Assembly (NCBI GenBank): GCA_019117345.1
Contig: DWZW01000081.1
Span: 1 to 29,858, forward strand
Direction of reading: 5' to 3'
Source: Claveliimonas stercoravium
Lineage (GTDB): Bacteria; Bacillota; Clostridia; Lachnospirales; Lachnospiraceae
Length of the DNA: 29,858 nt
Each line of letters begins with the position of its first letter. Within the stretch, counting starts at the first letter, position 1. The notes under the pieces were generated by a model. The model saw nothing but the letters and a program-made list of their open reading frames with translations, was not told where the DNA came from and searched no databases. This document shows, one piece after another, positions 22,424 to 29,858 of the stretch. The position numbers and the translations under genes were made by a program.

Positions 22424-23734
22424 ATGGGAAGCTATGTGCCGAACACCCAGGAGGAACGGCAGGCAATGCTTGAGGCCGCCGGCTATGCGTCCATGGACGA
22501 CCTGTTCCGGGATATCCCGGAGGAGGTGAAGCTGAAGGGCGGACTGAACATACCTGAAGGGCTTTCTGAGCTGGAAGTGAAGAGAAAGATGCAGTCCATA
22601 GCTGCAAAGAACAAAGTGTTCCCCACCATCTTCCGGGGGGCGGGGGCCTACCGCCACTACATCCCGGCCGTGGTGGGCAGCGTGACATCCAAGGAAAATC
22701 TGCAGACTGCCTACACTCCCTATCAGGCGGAGATCAGCCAGGGAATCCTGCAGTCCATCTTTGAATACCAGACCATGATTTGTGACCTGACCGGGATGGA
22801 TGTCTCCAACGCCTCCGTCTATGACGGCGCTGAAGCCGCGGCAGAAGGAGTGGCCATGTGCAGAGAGAGGAAGCGCGGCAGGGCCTGCATATCCGCCGCG
22901 GTCCTTCCCTGCATCCTTGAGACGGTAAAGACCTACTGCTTTGGGAACGGGATGGAGCTGGAGGTGATACCGGAAAAAGACGGTGTGACAGATGTGGAGT
23001 GGCTGAAGGCACACCTGGACAAGGAGACAGCCTGCGTCCTCATCCAGCACCCCAACTACTACGGGAACCTGGAGCCGGCAAAGGAGATCGGCGAGGCAGT
23101 CCACCAGGCGGGGGCCAAATTCATCATGAGCGTGAATCCCATCTCGCTGGGTATCCTGAAGACACCGGCCGAGTACGGGGCCGACGTGGCGGTGGGAGAG
23201 GGGCAGCCTCTGGGACTTCCCCTCGCCTTCGGCGGCCCCTACCTGGGCTTTATGGCCGCCACCGGGGCCATGATGCGCAAGCTGCCGGGCAGGATCGTGG
23301 GACAGACGAAGGACCGGAACGGAAAGACCGGCTACGTGCTGACCCTGCAGGCAAGGGAGCAGCATATCCGCAGGGAGAAGGCATCCAGCAACATCTGTTC
23401 CAACCAGGCCCTCTGCGCCCTGGCGGTGGGCGTCTACCTGACAGCTATGGGAAATGAGGGGCTTGAAAGAGCCGCCTCCTCCTGCCTGTCCAAGGCCCAC
23501 TACTTTGCAAAGAGGCTGGGAGAGGCGGGCTTTGAGCTGGAGAACAGGGGCGGGTTTTTCCACGAGTTCGTGACCGTGTCGGAGAAGGAGTCCGGCCGGG
23601 CGCTGCAGGCCCTTGAGGAGCACGGCATCCTGGGTGGACTTCCCCTGGACGACCACCGGATCCTCTGGTGCTGCACGGAGATGAACACAAAAGAAGAGAT
23701 GGACGAGGCAGTCCGCATCCTGAAGGAGGTGTAA
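22424..23734 (+). CDS. gcvPA: Glycine dehydrogenase (decarboxylating) subunit 1
   Basis: A 436-aa N-terminal half of the PLP-dependent P protein, split into two genes as in most Firmicutes. Characteristic pieces are YVPNTQEERQAMLEAAG (4-20, shown within limits), FRGAGAYRHYIPAVV, TAYTPYQAEISQGILQSIFEYQ (TPYQAEISQG) and the C-terminal GRIVGQTKDRNGKTG. Together with GcvPB it decarboxylates glycine, transferring the aminomethyl group to GcvH. Length as expected (435-450). ATG follows GAGGGAAATAT, and the gene lies 3 nt before gcvPB, so the two subunits are made together. Confidence 0.95.
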   Translation: MGSYVPNTQEERQAMLEAAGYASMDDLFRDIPEEVKLKGGLNIPEGLSELEVKRKMQSIAAKNKVFPTIFRGAGAYRHYIPAVVGSVTSKENLQTAYTPYQAEISQGILQSIFEYQTMICDLTGMDVSNASVYDGAEAAAEGVAMCRERKRGRACISAAVLPCILETVKTYCFGNGMELEVIPEKDGVTDVEWLKAHLDKETACVLIQHPNYYGNLEPAKEIGEAVHQAGAKFIMSVNPISLGILKTPAEYGADVAVGEGQPLGLPLAFGGPYLGFMAATGAMMRKLPGRIVGQTKDRNGKTGYVLTLQAREQHIRREKASSNICSNQALCALAVGVYLTAMGNEGLERAASSCLSKAHYFAKRLGEAGFELENRGGFFHEFVTVSEKESGRALQALEEHGILGGLPLDDHRILWCCTEMNTKEEMDEAVRILKEV

Positions 23735-23737
23735 GGC

Positions 23738-25180
23738 ATGTTAGTATTTGAAAAGAGCAGACCAGGCAGAGGATGCCCTGCGCTTCCTCCCTGCGATGTG
23801 GAGACCGTGAGCCTGCCGGAGGGGGACAGACGGGGGAAGGAGCTCCACCTGCCCGCCCTGTCCGAGGTGGAGATCTCCCGGCACTACACGGAGCTTGCAA
23901 GGAAGACCCACGGGGTCAACGACGGTTTTTATCCCCTGGGCTCCTGCACCATGAAATACAATCCCAGAGTCAACGAGGCGGTGGCCTCCCTTCCCGGATT
24001 TACCGAGATCCATCCTCTCCAGGGAGAGGACACGGTGCAGGGCTGTATGGAGGTGCTGCGCCTGGCGGAGAAATATCTGTGTGAGATCACCGGCATGGAC
24101 CGTATGACCTTCCAGCCCGCGGCGGGAGCCCACGGGGAATTTACCGGGCTTCTCCTCATCAAGGCCTACCATGAGAGCAGGAAGGATGGAAAGAGGGCGA
24201 AGATACTTGTTCCCGACTCGGCCCACGGCACAAACCCGGCCAGCGCGGCCATGGCAGGCTACTCCGTGGTGACCATCCCCTCCAACGCGGAGGGCTGTGT
24301 GGACATCGGGAAGCTGAGGGAGGCGGCCGGCGATGACGTGGCGGGCCTGATGCTGACCAATCCCAACACAGTGGGACTGTTTGACAAAAATATCCTTGAG
24401 ATCACAGATATCGTGCACAAATGCGGCGGACTGTGTTATTATGACGGGGCGAACCTGAATGCGGTCATGGGCACTGTGCGCCCGGGTGACATGGGCTTTG
24501 ACGTGGTCCACCTGAACCTCCACAAGACCTTTTCCACGCCCCATGGAGGCGGCGGCCCGGGAAGCGGTCCGGTGGGCTGCAGGGAGCTGCTGACAGATTT
24601 CCTTCCATCCGTTCTCGTGACGGGGGAGGACTGCTGCCGGTTTGAGAGGCCGTCCCGGAGCATCGGGGAGATGAAGAGCTTCTACGGCAATTTCCTTGTG
24701 GTGGTGCGGGCCCTCACCTACATCCTCACCCTGGGGAGAGAGGGCATCAGGGAGGCCAGCCAGAACGCGGTGCTGAACGCCAACTACATGAGATGCGCCC
24801 TGAAGGATCTGTACACCATGGCCTATGACGAGACCTGCATGCACGAGTTTGTCATGAGCCTCGCGGACCTGAAGAAGGGGACCGGCATCTCGGCCATGGA
24901 CATTGCCAAGGGACTGCTGGACAACGGCATCCACCCGCCGACTATGTACTTCCCCCTGATCGTGGAGGAGGCCCTCATGGTGGAGCCCACGGAGACCGAG
25001 TCAAAGGAGACGCTGGACGATGCCATCCAGGTGTTCCGCAGCCTGTATGAGCTGGCGAAGACAGATCCGGAGAAACTGCACGAGGCGCCTGTCACCACGC
25101 CGGTCACAAGGCTGGACGAGGTGGAGGCGGCCAGACATCCGGTCCTCACCTATGATTTCGGAGCAGAGGGAGAAGCATGA
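23738..25180 (+). CDS. gcvPB: Glycine dehydrogenase (decarboxylating) subunit 2
   Basis: A 480-aa C-terminal half of P protein, carrying the PLP cofactor. The Schiff-base lysine is K263 in LNLHKTFSTPHGGGGPGSGP. Also visible are YPLGSCTMKYNPR (65-77), the AHGEFTGLL motif and the DSAHGTNPASA block (160-170) that contacts the cofactor. Length normal (480-490). The start lies 3 nt after gcvPA and its end overlaps the ligase ATG (ATGA), so translation is tightly coupled from subunit 1 to the ligase. Confidence 0.96.
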   Translation: MLVFEKSRPGRGCPALPPCDVETVSLPEGDRRGKELHLPALSEVEISRHYTELARKTHGVNDGFYPLGSCTMKYNPRVNEAVASLPGFTEIHPLQGEDTVQGCMEVLRLAEKYLCEITGMDRMTFQPAAGAHGEFTGLLLIKAYHESRKDGKRAKILVPDSAHGTNPASAAMAGYSVVTIPSNAEGCVDIGKLREAAGDDVAGLMLTNPNTVGLFDKNILEITDIVHKCGGLCYYDGANLNAVMGTVRPGDMGFDVVHLNLHKTFSTPHGGGGPGSGPVGCRELLTDFLPSVLVTGEDCCRFERPSRSIGEMKSFYGNFLVVVRALTYILTLGREGIREASQNAVLNANYMRCALKDLYTMAYDETCMHEFVMSLADLKKGTGISAMDIAKGLLDNGIHPPTMYFPLIVEEALMVEPTETESKETLDDAIQVFRSLYELAKTDPEKLHEAPVTTPVTRLDEVEAARHPVLTYDFGAEGEA

Positions 25181-26175
25181 TCGACACCATCAGATATACA
25201 GAGAGCGGGCAGTTTGTGCCCTACCACAATCTGGCTGTGGAAAAATATCTTCTGGAGACCTGCGGCGAGAGGGAGTGCATCCTGTATCTCTGGCAGAACC
25301 AGAGAACGGTCATCATCGGGAGGAACCAGAATGCCTGGAAGGAGTGCAGGGTGAGCCGCCTGGAAGAGGACGGCGGGTATGTGGCCCGCCGGCTCTCCGG
25401 AGGCGGTGCTGTCTACCATGACCTGGGGAACCTGAATTTTACTTTCCTTGTGGGAAAGAAGGATTACAGCGTGGAAAGGCAGACCGAGGTGATCCTGCGG
25501 GCAATCAGGGCCCTGGGCATCCCTGCGGTCCGGTCGGGCAGGAACGACCTTCTGGCAGACGGGCGGAAATTCTCCGGGAACGCCTACTATGAGCAGGGAG
25601 ACTACTGCTATCACCACGGTACGCTGATGGTGGACGTGGACAAGGAGGTGCTGGGCAGCTATCTTACGGTGAATAAGGAGAAGCTGAAGTCCAAGGGTGT
25701 GGACTCTGTCCGCTCCAGAGTGGCCAACCTGCGGGAATTTGTCCCGGACCTGACTATAGACAGGCTGAAGGCAGCACTGCGGCAGGCCTTTGAGGAGGTG
25801 TACGGCCAGAGGAGCACTCTCCTGACAGAGGAGGAGCTGGACGGGGAGAGGCTGAAGGCCGACGAGGAATATTTTGCATCCTGGAAGTGGAAATTCGGGC
25901 GCAGGCTGGAATTCCAGTTTGAGCTGTCTCACCGGTTTCCCTGGGGGAGCCTCTCTGTGGAGCTGAAGGTGGATCAGGGAAAAGTGACAGACGCGGCGGT
26001 CTATTCAGACGCCCTGAAGCCGGGGCTTATCCTGGCTCTTCCCGACTGTCTGAAAAACGCCAGGTACAGCAGGAAGGCCCTCTGCAGGCAGCTTGGCCTG
26101 CTCCACCCGGCCGACCCGGCTGAGGCAGAGATGCTGCGGGATGTCATCCGGTGGGTCGCGTCGGAGGAGATATAG
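25177..26175 (+). CDS. lplA: Lipoate-protein ligase A
   Basis: A 332-aa ligase that activates free lipoate with ATP and attaches it to the lipoyl lysine of GcvH. The lipoate-binding motif RRLSGGGAVYHD is at residues 71-82, and the catalytic lysine is K131 in GRKFSGNAY. The C-terminal third (about 250-332) is the accessory domain of LplA-type ligases. Length matches (330-340). It overlaps gcvPB by 4 nt, which ties it to the glycine cleavage system. Since no lipoate synthase is in the window, scavenging of lipoate is suggested, though that gene could lie elsewhere. Confidence 0.94.
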   Translation: MIDTIRYTESGQFVPYHNLAVEKYLLETCGERECILYLWQNQRTVIIGRNQNAWKECRVSRLEEDGGYVARRLSGGGAVYHDLGNLNFTFLVGKKDYSVERQTEVILRAIRALGIPAVRSGRNDLLADGRKFSGNAYYEQGDYCYHHGTLMVDVDKEVLGSYLTVNKEKLKSKGVDSVRSRVANLREFVPDLTIDRLKAALRQAFEEVYGQRSTLLTEEELDGERLKADEEYFASWKWKFGRRLEFQFELSHRFPWGSLSVELKVDQGKVTDAAVYSDALKPGLILALPDCLKNARYSRKALCRQLGLLHPADPAEAEMLRDVIRWVASEEI

Positions 26176-26197
26176 GGAGACAAAAGGAGAAGAGGAT

Positions 26198-27604
26198 ATG
26201 GAAGAAAGATTCGATCTGATCATCATAGGCGCGGGGCCCGGGGGCTATGTGTGCGCCATCAAGGCCGCAAAGCTGGGGCTGAAGACGGCCGTTGTGGAGG
26301 AGAGCCGGGCGGGGGGGACCTGCCTGAACCGGGGCTGTATCCCGGCCAAGGCAATGCTCCACGCCTCCGGACTCTACCGGGAGATCCAGCAGGCGGAGCG
26401 GTTCGGGGTAAAGGCAGAGGGAGTCAGCTTTGACTTTGAGAAGATCCTGGCCTACAAGGAGGAGACCACAGACCAGCTGGTGCAGGGAGTGGAGCAGCTC
26501 CTTAAGGGAGGCGGCGTGACCTGTCTGGCGGGCAGGGGAAGGCTCCTCCCGGGAAGACAGGTGGAAGTGGAGAAGGACGGAGAAAAGCAGGTGTACCAGG
26601 CGGAGCAAGTGGTGCTGGCGGCCGGCTCAAGACCTGTCATCCTGCCCATCCCGGGCATGGATCTGCCTGGTGTCCTGACAAGCGACGAGCTCTTTGCGCT
26701 GCGGGAGGTGCCTGAGAGCCTGGTCATCATAGGGGGAGGCGTCATCAGCGTGGAGTTCGCCACCATCTATTCCTCCCTTGGCTGTAAGGTGACGATCCTG
26801 GAGGCCATGCCCCGGCTGGTGCCAAACATGGACAAAGAAATCTCCCAGAACCTGAAGATGATCCTGAAGAAGAGAGGAGTGGATATCCACACGGGAGCGG
26901 CAGTCCGGTCTGTGGAAGAGGCGGCGGGCGGACTTGTCTGCCGGTTTGAGGAGAAGGAAAAAGAGCAGTCCGTCTCCGGACAGTATGTGCTCTGCGCCGT
27001 GGGGAGACGGCCCGCCTCGGAGGGACTTTTTGGGGAGGGTGCAGTCCCGGATATGGAGCGTGGCCGCGTTCTCGTGGATGACAGGTTTGCCACGAGCATC
27101 CCGGGCGTCTACGCCATCGGGGATATGATCCCGGGCGCACAGCTGGCCCACGCTGCCAGCGCCCAGGGCATGGTGCTGGCGGAGCTGCTGGCAGGACAGG
27201 AGCCCTCTGTGGACCTGGCGGTGGTGCCGGGCTGCGTGTACACGGAGCCGGAGATCGCCTCGGCGGGGCTGGACGAGGAGACCGCCAAAGGGGAAGGGAT
27301 CCCTGTGCGGACAGGCAAGTTCATCATGAGCGCCAACGGGAAATCCCTCATCTCAAAGGAGGAGAGAGGCTTTATCAAGGTGGTCGTCCATGAGGAGACA
27401 GAGGAGATACTGGGCGTGCAGATGATGTGCGGCCGGGCCACAGACATGATCGGCGAGTTTGTCAGCGCTATCGAAAACCATCTGACGGCTTCCCAGGTGC
27501 TCCGGGCCATGCGTCCCCACCCCACCTACAATGAGGGCGTGGCGGAGGCGCTGGAGGAGCTGAAGGGCGGAGCCATCCATGTGATGCCCAGAAAGAAGAG
27601 ATAG
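26198..27604 (+). CDS. lpdA: Dihydrolipoyl dehydrogenase (L protein)
   Basis: A 468-aa flavoprotein that reoxidises dihydrolipoyl GcvH with NAD+. FAD motif GAGPGGYVCAIKAAKLG spans residues 11-27 and the redox-active disulfide is C42-C47 in GGTCLNRGCIPAK. The NAD-binding GGGVISVEFA and the dimer-interface catalytic His-Glu pair in HPTYNE near the C-terminus are present. The start at 26198 is preferred: AAAAGGAG with about 10-nt spacing, and homology begins here. An in-frame ATG at 26093 sits inside the ligase gene. It has no N-terminal lipoyl domain. It is the L protein of the glycine cleavage complex by context. Confidence 0.95.
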   Translation: MEERFDLIIIGAGPGGYVCAIKAAKLGLKTAVVEESRAGGTCLNRGCIPAKAMLHASGLYREIQQAERFGVKAEGVSFDFEKILAYKEETTDQLVQGVEQLLKGGGVTCLAGRGRLLPGRQVEVEKDGEKQVYQAEQVVLAAGSRPVILPIPGMDLPGVLTSDELFALREVPESLVIIGGGVISVEFATIYSSLGCKVTILEAMPRLVPNMDKEISQNLKMILKKRGVDIHTGAAVRSVEEAAGGLVCRFEEKEKEQSVSGQYVLCAVGRRPASEGLFGEGAVPDMERGRVLVDDRFATSIPGVYAIGDMIPGAQLAHAASAQGMVLAELLAGQEPSVDLAVVPGCVYTEPEIASAGLDEETAKGEGIPVRTGKFIMSANGKSLISKEERGFIKVVVHEETEEILGVQMMCGRATDMIGEFVSAIENHLTASQVLRAMRPHPTYNEGVAEALEELKGGAIHVMPRKKR

Positions 27605-27662
27605 CAGAAGAGCCAGAGAGAACAGACAGAAGGACAGAGACAAAAAGAGAAGGAGAAAGACT

Positions 27663-28292
27663 ATGATGATGCTGGAGATGAAGACTACGGAGTTCCTTGA
27701 GGAGCTGTCTTCCAAAGCCCCCGTGCCCGGGGGAGGGGGAGCCTCCGCCGCTGTGGGAGCCTTCGGGGCTGCCCTTGGCATGATGGTGGCGAACCTGACT
27801 GTGGGGAAAAAGAAATACGCGGCAGTGGAGGAGGAGATCCTGGCGGCCCTGGAGGAGCTGGGGAAGCTGAGGGACAGGCTGGTCGCCCTGACAGACCGGG
27901 ACGCCCAGGCCTTTGAGCCCCTGTCCAGGGCCTACGGGCTCCCGAAAAATACAGAGGAGGAGAAGGCTGCCAGGGAGAAAGTCATGGAGTCCGCCCTTTA
28001 CGACGCCAGCGTGGCCCCGCTGGAGATCATGGAGACCGTGCTCGCCTCCATGGACCTTTTGGAGGTCCTGGGGGAGAAGGGCAGCAGGCTGGCCTTAAGT
28101 GACGTGGGGGTGGGCATCCTCTTTGCCCAGGCGGCCCTGGAGGGAGCCTCCTTAAATGTCTTTATCAACACACGGCTCATGAAGGACAGAGGCCGGGCGG
28201 AGGAGCTGAACGGCCGGGCTGACCGGATGATCGCGGAGGGCCGGGAGAAGAAAGAGCGTATTTACAGCCAGGTGCTCCAGAGTGTAAAATAG
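27663..28292 (+). CDS. fchA: Methenyltetrahydrofolate cyclohydrolase (FchA)
   Basis: A 209-aa protein of the cyclodeaminase/cyclohydrolase family that interconverts methenyl-THF and formyl-THF. Typical N-terminal pattern FLEELSSKAPVPGGGGASAAVGAFGAALGMMV (pieces: SSKAPVPGGGGASA, residues 15-28) and the helical bundle with LTDRDAQAFEPL (77-88) are seen. The length fits FchA (205-215). Several ATG codons in a row (27663, 27666, 27669) leave the precise start open by two residues; AGAAGGAG is upstream. It lies between lpdA and folD, and is likely the cyclohydrolase that replaces the missing activity of the FolD next to it. Confidence 0.92.
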   Translation: MMMLEMKTTEFLEELSSKAPVPGGGGASAAVGAFGAALGMMVANLTVGKKKYAAVEEEILAALEELGKLRDRLVALTDRDAQAFEPLSRAYGLPKNTEEEKAAREKVMESALYDASVAPLEIMETVLASMDLLEVLGEKGSRLALSDVGVGILFAQAALEGASLNVFINTRLMKDRGRAEELNGRADRMIAEGREKKERIYSQVLQSVK

Positions 28293-28374
28293 AGCGGTAC
28301 CGATCCGGAAGCCTGACGGTGGACGGACGACATGCGGAAGCAGCATGCAGACACAACACAGGAGGGACAAAAAG

Positions 28375-29238
28375 ATGGGAACAGTGATGTTGGGAACCGA
28401 AGTGGCGAAGGCCATGAAGGAGCGCCTGATACAGAGGACAGAAGCGCTGAAGGAGAGGGGGACAGAGCCAAAGCTGGCGATCCTGCGGGTGGGGGCAAGG
28501 CCGGACGACCTCTCCTATGAGCGGGGAGCAAAGAAACGGATGGAGCTGACGGGCATCGGATGCCAGGTGACAGAGCTTCCGGAGGACGTCTCCCAGAGAG
28601 AGCTGGAGGAGGCGCTGGAAGCGCTGAACAGGGACCCTTCCGTACACGGGATCTTAGTGTTCCGCCCCCTTCCCGGGCATCTGGACGAGGAGCCCCTAAA
28701 GAGCCTTATCGACCCGGTCAAGGACGTGGACTGCATGAGTCCTGTCAATATAGCGAAGGTCTTTTCCGGGGACGACAGCGGCTATGCGCCCTGTACGCCG
28801 GAGGCGGTGATGGAGATGCTGGACCACTACGGCATTGATCCAAAGGGAAAGAAGGTGACTGTCATCGGAAGGAGCATGGTGGTGGGCAAACCCCTGGCCA
28901 TGCTGCTCCTTAAGCGGCACGCCACAGTCACCATCTGCCACACCCGGACAGAGGACCTGACAGGCACCTGCCGGGCGGCGGACATACTCATCGCTGCCGC
29001 CGGAAAGGCGAAGATGGTCACAGCCCCCATGGCAGGGGAAGGCGCTGTGGTGGTGGACGTGGGCATCAATATGGACCCGGAGGGAAATCTGTGCGGGGAT
29101 GTGGACTTTGAGGCGGTGGAGCCAGGGGCCTCCTTTATCAGTCCTGTCCCCAGGGGCGTGGGGAGCGTCACCACATCCGTGCTGGCACAGCACGTGGTCC
29201 GGGCGGCAGAATCCCTGAGCGGACAAAGCAGAGTGTAA
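28375..29238 (+). CDS. folD: Methylene-THF dehydrogenase (FolD) lacking cyclohydrolase residues
   Basis: A 287-aa FolD-family enzyme oxidising methylene-THF to methenyl-THF with NAD(P)+. Conserved pieces are GRSMVVGKP (dinucleotide site), AAGKAKMV and PVPRGVGSVTTSVL near the C-terminus. Aligned without gaps to the E. coli enzyme, the catalytic lysine (K54) is A52 here, in the motif YERGAKK, and the partner glutamine (Q98 in VQLPLP) is F96 (VFRPLP); D119 is kept. Dehydrogenase alone is thus expected. The start 28375 follows AGGAGGGACAAAAAG; an in-frame ATG at 28345 lies before that ribosome site. It ends the operon, 40 nt before a terminator. Confidence 0.92.
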   Translation: MGTVMLGTEVAKAMKERLIQRTEALKERGTEPKLAILRVGARPDDLSYERGAKKRMELTGIGCQVTELPEDVSQRELEEALEALNRDPSVHGILVFRPLPGHLDEEPLKSLIDPVKDVDCMSPVNIAKVFSGDDSGYAPCTPEAVMEMLDHYGIDPKGKKVTVIGRSMVVGKPLAMLLLKRHATVTICHTRTEDLTGTCRAADILIAAAGKAKMVTAPMAGEGAVVVDVGINMDPEGNLCGDVDFEAVEPGASFISPVPRGVGSVTTSVLAQHVVRAAESLSGQSRV

Positions 29239-29279
29239 ACAATATCATATAGTCAGCGCATAAAGGAGAGGGACGCTCC

Positions 29280-29314
29280 AGGCAGCCCGGTTGGATTTGA
29301 CAGGGCTGCCTTTT
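29280..29314 (+). terminator. folD operon terminator, copy 1
   Basis: Nine-bp stem AGGCAGCCC (29280-29288) with GGGCTGCCT (29303-29311) and a T-run. The -35 box of the next promoter is in its loop. Confidence 0.88.
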
Positions 29315-29325
29315 CCATGTATAAT
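29297..29325 (+). promoter_or_regulatory. Consensus promoter of the DUF1538 fragment, copy 1
   Basis: Perfect TTGACA (29297-29302), 17-nt spacer, perfect TATAAT (29320-29325). The -35 lies in the terminator loop and the spacer contains the terminator's 3' arm. Confidence 0.85.
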
Positions 29326-29373
29326 TACTAATAAAGTTAGCAATTTGACACGGCAGAAGAAAGGAGACGATTA

Positions 29374-29706
29374 TTGAGCAAAAAAGGCAGTACGACTTAT
29401 TCAGAAGAATTTCACAAGGCAGAAGTAAGAGAAAGACTGAAGGAGAGATTAAAAGAAAAGCTGAGAGAGGCTGTCAGCGCGGTGCTTCCCATCATCGTGA
29501 TCGTGATGGCGCTGTGCTTTACGATTGTTCCGGTTTCAACGGACACTATGCTGGAATTTCTCGTTGGAGCAGTGATGCTGGTGATCGGGATGATGTTTTT
29601 TACCCTGGGGGCCGAGATGGCCATGACTCCCATGGGAGAGAGGGTAGGAAGCAGTATGACCCGCTCGAAGAAGCTGTGGGTGATGGTTGTCCTGGGCTTC
29701 TGCTAA
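29374..29706 (+). pseudogene. DUF1538 membrane protein, truncated to its first 110 residues
   Basis: A 110-aa fragment of a DUF1538 integral membrane protein of unknown function. It has a charged N-terminal helix (KERLKEKLREAVSAVLP), two hydrophobic segments (about 37-55 and 59-78), the typical FFTLGAEMAMTPMGERVG (73-90) and a third that breaks off at MVVLGFC followed by a stop. Family members reach several hundred residues, so most of the protein is missing. The start is TTG at 29374 behind AAAGGAG. A near copy of its promoter region lies just after the fragment and runs off the window, so an intact copy may follow. Deletion inside one of two tandem genes is the simplest explanation. Confidence 0.8.
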
Positions 29707-29777
29707 TGTGCGATAAAGAAGTAATAGAAGTGTAAAAAATATCATATAGTCAGCGCGTAAAGGAGAGGGAGCGCTCC

Positions 29778-29812
29778 AGGCAGCCCGGTTGGATTTGACA
29801 GGGCTGCCTTTT
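29778..29812 (+). terminator. Terminator, copy 2
   Basis: Same GGCAGCCC/GGGCTGCC hairpin and T-run as at 29280-29314, inside the second repeat copy. Confidence 0.85.
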
Positions 29813-29823
29813 CCATGTATAAT
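29795..29823 (+). promoter_or_regulatory. Consensus promoter, copy 2
   Basis: TTGACA (29795-29800), 17-nt spacer, TATAAT (29818-29823), the duplicate of the promoter at 29297-29325. It would drive a gene beyond the window edge. Confidence 0.83.
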
Positions 29824-29858
29824 TACTAATAAAGTTAGCAATTTGACACGGCAGAAGA

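Larger units (their letters stand above)
29232..29360 (+). repeat. Direct repeat, copy 1 (partial tandem duplication)
   Basis: About 129 bp, from the folD stop region through terminator, promoter and leader of the DUF1538 gene. It is repeated almost identically at 29729-29858, with an offset of 497-498 nt and only a few mismatches plus one inserted base. Confidence 0.93.
29729..29858 (+). repeat. Direct repeat, copy 2 (continues past window end)
   Basis: Second copy of the 29232-29360 unit. Alignment begins at AGTGTAA (the end of a preceding gene in both copies) and runs to the last base of the window, so the true repeat is longer. Confidence 0.93.

Noticed and set aside
22277..23656. 459-aa minus-strand open frame opposite gcvPA
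   Set aside because: Shadow of a clearly recognised gene; same kind of biased composition.

Overview
The window is G+C-rich, densely coded DNA of the kind found in a gut-type Firmicute, most likely a member of the Lachnospiraceae (Clostridia). The evidence is the strong AAAGGAGG-type ribosome binding sites, TTGACA/TATAAT promoters with 17-nt spacers, a split glycine decarboxylase (GcvPA plus GcvPB), an FchA cyclohydrolase, a DUF6465-type protein, DUF1538, and an arylpyruvate:ferredoxin oxidoreductase/phenylacetate-CoA ligase operon. No tRNA, rRNA, CRISPR array, phage gene or insertion sequence was recognised.

Layout. Bases 1-2800: the 3' part of a propionate-type CoA-transferase cut by the window edge, an AIM24/TIGR00266-type protein, and a basic Ala/Lys-rich DUF6465-like protein ending at a strong terminator. 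Bases 2824-3512: an AT-rich, gene-free stretch with its own consensus promoter, several perfect hairpins and a very strong final hairpin; this is my best candidate for an undescribed structured RNA. Bases 3536-5483: a multi-helix membrane protein, a very small membrane protein whose ribosome binding site lies inside a terminator stem, and a PHP-domain phosphoesterase. Bases 5611-8183: an iron alcohol dehydrogenase broken by two frameshifts, overlapping by 4 nt an intact class-3-like aldehyde dehydrogenase. Bases 8203-10556: feoAB (ferrous iron uptake) on the minus strand, fired from a promoter that overlaps a divergent one for a CmpB-like membrane protein (10642-11517). Bases 11588-14495: a Nudix hydrolase and J-domain protein (minus strand), then a NimA-like flavin protein and a DnaK gene lacking its ATPase half (plus strand).

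Bases 14613-20637 hold one operon, paaK-iorA-iorB-ACT-paaK-ACT. IorAB oxidatively decarboxylates arylpyruvates from aromatic amino acids to arylacetyl-CoA and reduced ferredoxin; the two PaaK-type enzymes interconvert arylacetates and their CoA esters; the two tandem-ACT proteins are probable amino-acid sensors. A perfect 8-bp inverted repeat lies over the promoter.

Bases 20697-29314 hold the glycine cleavage and one-carbon operon: promoter, structured leader with terminator, gcvT, gcvH, gcvPA, gcvPB, a lipoate ligase, dihydrolipoamide dehydrogenase, fchA and folD. Together these convert glycine to CO2, NH3 and methylene-THF, then on to methenyl- and formyl-THF. FolD has lost residues needed for cyclohydrolase activity, which FchA next to it would supply. 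The window ends in a partial tandem duplication around a truncated DUF1538 membrane protein.
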